From Methylobacterium longum (GTDB taxonomy: Bacteria; Pseudomonadota; Alphaproteobacteria; Rhizobiales; Beijerinckiaceae), in assembly GCF_022179385.1 (NCBI RefSeq), contig NZ_BPQS01000042.1, positions 1 to 44,571 on the forward strand: a stretch of DNA of 44,571 nucleotides, in the 5' to 3' direction. Below are positions 39,639 through 44,571 of the stretch, one piece after another. The notes under the pieces are model-generated. The model was given only the letters and a program-made list of their open reading frames with translations, made no database searches and was not told the origin of the DNA. The translations under genes and the position numbers were made by a program. Every line of letters starts with the position of its first letter. The stretch's first letter is position 1.

Positions 39639-42128
39639 GTGCGGCGATTGTCTTTAGCGGATGAGACGGCCACGACGCGTTCTGATCAATCGGGTCGCCT
39701 TACTGATAGCTGGCATGCTGTTGTTGAAGCGGTTTCCGGCCGGTACAGCGAGCTTCTGTTCGCGCTGAAAGCCTCCGAGCAGGCTGTCGCGGCGCGCCTC
39801 GACGACCTCACGGAAAGCGTCCGGGGAGCGTCCGAAGGCGCACAAGGGGGCCGCGACGACGTCGCGGAAGCGGTTGATCGCCGCGTTGAGGATCTCGCAA
39901 CTTTGCTGCGCGACCACGGGGCTGCGATTCTACAGGCTCAATCCCAGGTGCGGGACAGCCTCGCCGACGCCATCGCCGGCCGCTTCGGCGATCTGGCCTA
40001 TCTGCTCCGCGAACACGAAGCGTTGGTCTCCCGGCAGCAATCGGAGGTGCGGGAGGGCTTCGCGGAGGCCCTGTCCAGCCGGTTCAACGACCTGGCGTAC
40101 CTGCTTCGCGAGCAGGACGCCGCCTTCCGTGAGCGTCAGAACGCCGCCCGCGCTGACCTCCAGGACCTCGCTTCGCGGATCGATCGCATCGTTCCCCTGA
40201 TCCAGGACGGGCACGCGGTTGCCGAGTCGCGTGCCGCATCGGCCCGCTTCCAAGCCGCGAGCTATCGGGCCGCGCTGGGGCGCGTGAAGGTCGTGTTCAT
40301 CGCCCAGACGGCGGAGACGTGGCCGTCCTTCCACTCCGTCGTTGAGGCGTTCCGGCACGATCCGAGGTGCGAAACAACCGTCGTCGTATCGCCCTTTCTG
40401 CAAGGCGGCTATCCGTCGGCTCGCCTCCGCGATTTCCTCGTCCAGCGCGACATCCCGTTCACGACGGCGGAGGCTTACGACCTCGAAGCGGAGGCGCCGG
40501 ACGTCCTCTTCTACCAGAATCCGTACGATTCGACGCGGCCGGCTTCCCTGCATGTCGGCTCGGTCGAGCGGGTCGTGCCGAGGATCGCGTACATTCCCTA
40601 CGGTCTCGAGATCGGCGGCGGGGACGAGAACCGGCGCTACCAATTCGATCTCAACGTGCAGCAGCGATGCTGGCGTATCTTCGCGCGCTCGGAGCGGCAC
40701 CGTCGGATGTTCGGCCGGTACTGCCGGGCCGGCGATAACCACGTCGTCGTATCGGGGCATCCGAAATTCGACTGGGCTCAAGGCTTCACCGCGGACGATC
40801 TCGATCCGTCGCTGGTGCGGGCTGTCGACGGACGGAAGGCGTTCTTGTGGAACCCACATTTCGCCATCTCGTCGGAATCGCAATGGTCGATGTTCTTCAT
40901 CTGGAAGGACGTTCTCGTTGACCTCTTCGCGAGCCGGGAGGACATCGTACTCCTGCTCAGGCCGCATCCGTCCTTGTTCACGACGATCCTGCAACACGGG
41001 GTCATGACGCAGGCGGAGATCGATGCTTTTCTCCAAGGCGCCCGGGACCGGGGCGCACTCATCCTCGACGAGCGTCCCGACTATCGGCACAGCTTCACCG
41101 CATCGGTTGCCCTGATGTCGGACGTGTCGTCCTTCCTGCTGGAATACCTGCCGACGACGAAGCCGATCCTCTATCTGCGCAACGAGGCCGGGCCGGGGCT
41201 CAACGACGATGCGGAGATCATCAACGCCTACGCGCTCGGTGACTCCGACCACGCGATCAGACGATTCATCGACGACGTATCGGCGGGGCGCGATCCGTGC
41301 AGATCGGCTCGTCTCGGTCCCCTGAGCGAATACCTGTTCGGCACGGACGGGCTGGCCGGCCAGCGGATCAAGGATCACGTGGTCGCGGCGGTCCTCCACG
41401 AGGGTGCGCGGTGGCCGAGATCGCGCGCGCGCGACGAAGCGCCCGGAAGCCCCGACCTGGGACGCGGGCTGAGCACGGGACCCGGGCTGACCAGGCCGGT
41501 CGATCCAAGCGCTGCCCAGTCGGCGGCCTCGGCCTTCTGGATGGCGTGCAACAACACGTTCCTGGCCTCGCCCGAATACTATATGCGCCAGGAGGCCATC
41601 CTCCAGGCCCACGTGCTGCCGCTCATCGAGACGACCTGGAGCATCCTCGACATCGGCTGCGGCAACGGCCGATTCACGCTTCTCATGGCCGCGTGCGCGA
41701 ACTCGGTCCGTGGGTTCGACCTCTCCCGGAAGCTCGTCGACCAGGCGCGGGCCGAGGCGGCCCGGCGAGGCATCGCGAATGCTCGGTTCGATCAACGCGA
41801 TCTGAGCGAATACCGTGATGAAGACGTGTACGAGATGGTGTCGTGCATGGGCGTCGTATCAACCCTGATCGAAGACGAGCGTTTTGACGCCCTGCTGGGG
41901 ATCCTGCGGGGGGCCGTTCGTCAGCAGGGCCTGCTGGTCCTGAAAGACACCGTAGCGGTGGGAGCGAACGACGTTTTCGTCTCCACCGCGGAGTACACGT
42001 CCCTGTATCGCGCGGAAGCAAAGTATCTCGGCGCGCTTGCGGCCTGCGGATTCGACGCAATCGAGGCCATCGAGATGGGGCGCGACCAGGGTCTCGTGAA
42101 CAAGATGTTTATCTTTCGGCGCGCCTGA
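39639..42128 (+). CDS. Coiled-coil repeat / CDP-glycerol glycerophosphotransferase-like / methyltransferase fusion
   Basis: An 829-residue protein in three parts. Residues 28-172 hold four copies of a ~33-residue repeat (consensus A-E-A-x3-R-x2-DLAYLLR-E-x12-VR-E), which should form a long coiled coil. Residues 215-590 resemble CDP-glycerol:poly(glycerophosphate) transferases: GHPKFDWAQGF near 373, LLRPHPSLF near 445, and MSDVSSFLLEYLPTTKPILY near 493. After a proline-rich linker, residues 640-829 form a class I methyltransferase with SAM-binding motif ILDIGCGNGRF (about 668-678). It probably builds or ends a phosphate-linked surface polymer and methylates it. No membrane segment is seen. GTG 39639 follows GGAG. 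Codon use is less GC-biased than in neighbouring genes. Confidence 0.75.
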   Translation: MRRLSLADETATTRSDQSGRLTDSWHAVVEAVSGRYSELLFALKASEQAVAARLDDLTESVRGASEGAQGGRDDVAEAVDRRVEDLATLLRDHGAAILQAQSQVRDSLADAIAGRFGDLAYLLREHEALVSRQQSEVREGFAEALSSRFNDLAYLLREQDAAFRERQNAARADLQDLASRIDRIVPLIQDGHAVAESRAASARFQAASYRAALGRVKVVFIAQTAETWPSFHSVVEAFRHDPRCETTVVVSPFLQGGYPSARLRDFLVQRDIPFTTAEAYDLEAEAPDVLFYQNPYDSTRPASLHVGSVERVVPRIAYIPYGLEIGGGDENRRYQFDLNVQQRCWRIFARSERHRRMFGRYCRAGDNHVVVSGHPKFDWAQGFTADDLDPSLVRAVDGRKAFLWNPHFAISSESQWSMFFIWKDVLVDLFASREDIVLLLRPHPSLFTTILQHGVMTQAEIDAFLQGARDRGALILDERPDYRHSFTASVALMSDVSSFLLEYLPTTKPILYLRNEAGPGLNDDAEIINAYALGDSDHAIRRFIDDVSAGRDPCRSARLGPLSEYLFGTDGLAGQRIKDHVVAAVLHEGARWPRSRARDEAPGSPDLGRGLSTGPGLTRPVDPSAAQSAASAFWMACNNTFLASPEYYMRQEAILQAHVLPLIETTWSILDIGCGNGRFTLLMAACANSVRGFDLSRKLVDQARAEAARRGIANARFDQRDLSEYRDEDVYEMVSCMGVVSTLIEDERFDALLGILRGAVRQQGLLVLKDTVAVGANDVFVSTAEYTSLYRAEAKYLGALAACGFDAIEAIEMGRDQGLVNKMFIFRRA

Positions 42129-42145
42129 AGGGTTGGGGGTGAACG

Positions 42146-42892
42146 ATGAGCCGCGTGGTCGGATCCCGTGTATCGCTCGACTACGAGGCGATCGAACGAT
42201 TCTTCCGTGACCGGGGCGCGGTCGCGAATCGTCAATGCGACTACTCGGCGACGATGTACCAGGACCGTTCTCCGGACCTCGTGACGGCGCGCGATCGTCA
42301 CGAGAAGAGCGCCGTGCTGCCCTTGATCGGCCACGGCGCCGGATTGCGGGTTCTCGACATCGGCTGCGGCGTCGGGCGGTGGGCCGACGCTTTCGTCGGG
42401 CAGGCCGCGGCGTATCTCGGCATCGACTTCAGCGAGGAGCTCATCCAGATCGCGCGGCGCCGGGTACCCGAGCGCCCCGATTTCGCGTTCCAGAGGGGCG
42501 CGGCCCAGGATCTGGCGACGGCCGAACTCGCGATAGCGCCGCCGTTTGACGTGTTCCTCATCGCCGGTGTCTTCGCCTACCTGAACGACGACGATGTTCT
42601 GGCCTGCTTGCGAGCCCTTCCTCCCCTGGCCGCCGCGACCGCGACCGTCTGCATCCGGGAGCCCGTCGGGATCGAGGCCCGCCTGTCCCTGATCGGCGAG
42701 TTCTCCGAGGAGCTCGATTGCAACTACAGTGCTGTCTACCGGACAGTCCCGGAATACGCTGAATTGATCGATAGAGGTCTGTCATGCGGTTTCACCCTGA
42801 CCAAGCAGCAGCGTCTGCTACCCTCGTCTTTGGAGAACAGGCGTGAAACAACGCAGCATGTCTTCCTCGTCACCCGATCCGAAAAGCGGTAG
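42146..42892 (+). CDS. Class I SAM-dependent methyltransferase
   Basis: A 248-residue soluble methyltransferase. Motif I is VLDIGCGVGRWADAF (69-83), the acidic loop after strand 2 is GIDFSEELIQIA, and motif IV is PFDVFLIAGVFAYLND. The N-terminal 60 residues resemble those of small-molecule and sugar O-methyltransferases. The substrate is unknown; in this operon it could methylate a sugar, a phosphate or the polymer end. It starts 17 bases after the upstream fusion gene and overlaps the HAD gene by 50 bases, so the genes are clearly co-translated. Confidence 0.85.
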   Translation: MSRVVGSRVSLDYEAIERFFRDRGAVANRQCDYSATMYQDRSPDLVTARDRHEKSAVLPLIGHGAGLRVLDIGCGVGRWADAFVGQAAAYLGIDFSEELIQIARRRVPERPDFAFQRGAAQDLATAELAIAPPFDVFLIAGVFAYLNDDDVLACLRALPPLAAATATVCIREPVGIEARLSLIGEFSEELDCNYSAVYRTVPEYAELIDRGLSCGFTLTKQQRLLPSSLENRRETTQHVFLVTRSEKR

Positions 42893-43487
42893 GTCGTCCC
42901 TGGCGTTTGACTTGGACGGAACGGTTACGCGGGAGGAGATACTGCCGGCGATCGCGCGCGAACTGGACCTGTTCGACGAGATGTCGCTGTTGACCGATCT
43001 CACCCTGCGCGGAGAGATCTCCTTCGAACGGTCGTTCCGGCTCAGGTTCCAGATCCTGAGAAACGTGCCGCTCGCGCGCATCCAGGACATAACCGGGAGC
43101 GTGCGGCTCGACCCCGACATCGCCGCCTTCATCAGGGCTGAAGCCGACAGGTGTTTCATCGTGACGGGGAACCTCGATCTCTGGGTCGCGCCGTTGATGA
43201 CCGTGCTGCCTTGTCGCTGGTTCTGCTCGAAGGGCCATCTCGGGCCGACGGGCGCCGTCGAACTGGGCGAGGTTCAACTGAAGAGCAGGGCGATCCGCGA
43301 GTTGCGGTCCAGTGGCAGCGACGTCGTCGCGATCGGCGACAGCAGCAACGATGTGCCGATGTTCGAGGAGGCGGATGTCGGCATCGCCTATGGCGGCGTG
43401 CATGAGCCGGTCGCGGCGCTCCACGAGATGGCCGATTACGTGGTGTACGATGGAGCGACGCTGTGTCGATTGTTGGCCACGCTGTGA
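42843..43487 (+). CDS. HAD-superfamily phosphatase (SerB-like, subfamily IB)
   Basis: A 214-residue phosphatase. The nucleophile and acid/base aspartates are D23 and D25 (FDLDGTVT). A helical C1 cap lies at residues 30-95 (ILPAIARELDLFDEM), motif II is the T in IVTGNLDLW, the motif III lysine is in the SKGHL or QLKSRAI segment, and motif IV is VVAIGDSSNDVPMF. It resembles phosphoserine phosphatase, but the setting in a polymer gene cluster points to a phosphorylated sugar, polyol or amino acid precursor; this is inference. The GTG at 42843 has GGAG seven bases upstream, and ATG 42858 is the alternative. It overlaps both neighbours. Confidence 0.85.
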   Translation: MKQRSMSSSSPDPKSGRSSLAFDLDGTVTREEILPAIARELDLFDEMSLLTDLTLRGEISFERSFRLRFQILRNVPLARIQDITGSVRLDPDIAAFIRAEADRCFIVTGNLDLWVAPLMTVLPCRWFCSKGHLGPTGAVELGEVQLKSRAIRELRSSGSDVVAIGDSSNDVPMFEEADVGIAYGGVHEPVAALHEMADYVVYDGATLCRLLATL

Positions 43488-44143
43488 TTGCGGCCGCCGG
43501 CGTGGGGAGCCGGCTGGGGCATGGGATACCCAAGGCGCTGATCGACGTCTGCGGCCGCCTGATCATCGAATACCAGCTTCATCTGCTGCGCGATGTCGAG
43601 GACGTCCGCGTCGTCGTCGGCTATCACGAGCGCGCGGTCATCGCTGCCGTGCGACGGGTTCGCGCCGACGTCATCTTCGTGCGTAATCCGGCCTACCGTC
43701 ACACGACCACGCTGCAGAGCCTCCACCTGGCCGCCAGAGATCTCCGGGGCAAGTCCGTACTGATCCTGGACGGCGACACCGTGTACGGCGCGAGAAGCTT
43801 CGCGACCTTCCTGGAGACGTGCCGCGAGCGATCGAGCCTTGTCAGCATCGCCGACGAGATCTCGGAAGATCCTGTTTACGCGAATACAGCCGAAGACGCC
43901 GACGGAATCACGGTGACCGGTTTCAGCAGAACGGTACCGAGTCACTACGAGTGGGCCAATCTCGCGCTCGTCCCCGCAGACTATCTGACGAACGACGAGA
44001 CGCCGGTGTTCGAGAGGCTGTCCGCATTCGCCCCCCTACCGGCATGCCGGGTGGAACGGCTGGAGGTCGACACGGAGAAGGACCTCGCCGCCTGCCGAGC
44101 GCGCCTGGAACGGGATCCAGGCTTTGCCGGAGACCTCCCGTGA
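43463..44143 (+). CDS. Nucleotidyltransferase (sugar-nucleotide/phosphocholine cytidylyltransferase-like)
   Basis: A 226-residue enzyme of the NTP-transferase family. The nucleotide-binding loop is IAAAGVGSRLGHGIPKAL (G13, G15, R17, K24), the metal-binding pair lies in LILDGDTVYG (D103, D105), and the C-terminal EVDTEKDLAACRARL is typical of LicC-like and related cytidylyltransferases. It should activate a phosphorylated compound as an NDP derivative, for example CDP-linked glycerol, choline or another group. With a glycerophosphotransferase-like domain in the first gene, supply of its donor is the obvious guess. The GTG at 43463 follows GGAG and overlaps the HAD gene by 25 bases. Confidence 0.85.
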   Translation: MSIVGHAVIAAAGVGSRLGHGIPKALIDVCGRLIIEYQLHLLRDVEDVRVVVGYHERAVIAAVRRVRADVIFVRNPAYRHTTTLQSLHLAARDLRGKSVLILDGDTVYGARSFATFLETCRERSSLVSIADEISEDPVYANTAEDADGITVTGFSRTVPSHYEWANLALVPADYLTNDETPVFERLSAFAPLPACRVERLEVDTEKDLAACRARLERDPGFAGDLP

Positions 44144-44449
44144 AAGCCTTCCCGATCGCGGATCCTGACGACGCATCGGGCCGGAGACGCTGCTCCGCCG
44201 GCCGCCGATCCGCTCCCCGCGGGCGGGGGGCTCTCGGTGGGGCCTCCGAGCCTGAGACGGCGCTGCGGTTTGTGGTTCGGGACCGGAGCCGCACGGCTGT
44301 CGGTCCGACAAAGCGCTCCGATACCGCTGGCCCGCCCCGGGCGGGTTCGCGCCGGCCTCAAGCGCCGGGCCGGCCGCGCCGGCCGCGATCGCCACGGCCG
44401 GCCCGGCGCCCCGAGATCGCCGAGCCTCCGCTCCACCCCGGATTTGGGT
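44144..44449. other. 306-base intergenic region between the polymer operon and etfA
   Basis: This is the space between two convergent genes. It contains large GC-rich inverted sequences (for example CCGGGCCGGCC at 44366-44376 pairing with GGCCGGCCCGG near 44397), which could act as a bidirectional terminator, although no T run follows. No gene or RNA is recognised. Confidence 0.4.
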
Positions 44450-44571
44450 TCAGCCGCGCGCGATCTCGGCCTGGAGTTCTGGCACGACCTGGAACAGGTC
44501 GCCGACGAGGCCGTAATCGGCGACCTGGAAGATCGGTGCGTCCTCGTCCTTGTTGATGGCGACGATGACCT
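44450..44571 (-). CDS. etfA: Electron transfer flavoprotein alpha subunit, C-terminal end (partial)
   Basis: Read on the minus strand, the last 39 codons encode VIVAINKDEDAPIFQVADYG and then LVGDLFQVVPEL, ending in a TGA at 44452-44450. This is the highly conserved C-terminus of the EtfA FAD-binding domain. The gene continues past the right edge of the window, so the rest of the protein and its usual partner etfB are not visible. EtfAB carries electrons from acyl-CoA and other dehydrogenases to ETF-quinone oxidoreductase. Confidence 0.95.
   Translation of the reverse strand, partial: VIVAINKDEDAPIFQVADYGLVGDLFQVVPELQAEIARG

Noticed and set aside
39930..41795. 621-codon minus-strand open frame opposite the polymer enzyme
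   Set aside because: The + strand has repeat, transferase and methyltransferase motifs, while this frame has none; the mirrored frame is expected.

Overview
The window looks like a chromosomal segment of a high-GC alphaproteobacterium, most likely Methylobacterium/Methylorubrum or a close Rhizobiales relative. This is inferred from the 5S rRNA followed by an initiator tRNA at the end of an rRNA operon, the very high third-position GC, the many HWE-type histidine kinases, an EcfG-type stress promoter and a DUF1236 protein. No database search was possible.

Layout. (1) 1-870: the 3' part of 5S rRNA, tRNA-fMet with a terminator, then about 550 bases without an intact gene but with a decayed copy of the tRNA 3' half and a second strong terminator. 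(2) 875-13004: housekeeping and accessory genes, namely a SUV3-like RNA helicase, a LysR regulator divergent from a fosmidomycin-resistance-type MFS pump, a membrane/2Fe-2S/adenylate cyclase fusion, a 3-methyladenine DNA glycosylase, a molybdopterin oxidoreductase, a SugE/Gdx small multidrug-resistance exporter with a structured leader, and RecD2 helicase. (3) 13464-23403: an amide-responsive locus. AmiC (amide sensor) and AmiR (ANTAR antiterminator) are followed by a leader of stem-loops ending in an intrinsic terminator, then a nitrilase-superfamily amidase, a branched-chain/urea/amide ABC importer (binding protein, permease, a fused permease-ATPase, a second ATPase), a DUF1028 protein and an amidase-signature hydrolase, most joined by 8-base overlaps. 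The layout suggests that AmiR relieves termination so that amide import and hydrolysis are induced together. (4) 23513-24386: two small secreted proteins, the first behind a GGAAC-N16-CGTT promoter.

(5) 24528-38805: a signalling island of five large sensor kinases, two single-domain response regulators and a short LOV photoreceptor. Two proteins have LOV domains with the photoactive cysteine (186 aa short LOV and 809 aa hybrid kinase). A third (343 aa kinase) has a LOV-like PAS domain in which the cysteine position is proline. The short LOV gene overlaps the start of a CheB-CheR-PAS-HWE kinase by 20 bases, which suggests a light-input pair.

(6) 38806-39638: a gene-poor region turning AT-rich, then (7) 39639-44143: a tightly packed four-gene operon of less GC-biased sequence. 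It encodes a protein with four N-terminal coiled-coil repeats, a CDP-glycerol glycerophosphotransferase-like domain and a methyltransferase domain, followed by a second methyltransferase, a HAD phosphatase and a nucleotidyltransferase. I consider this the best candidate for an undescribed system: probably synthesis, phospho-modification and capping of a surface polymer. (8) The window ends with the 3' end of etfA on the minus strand.
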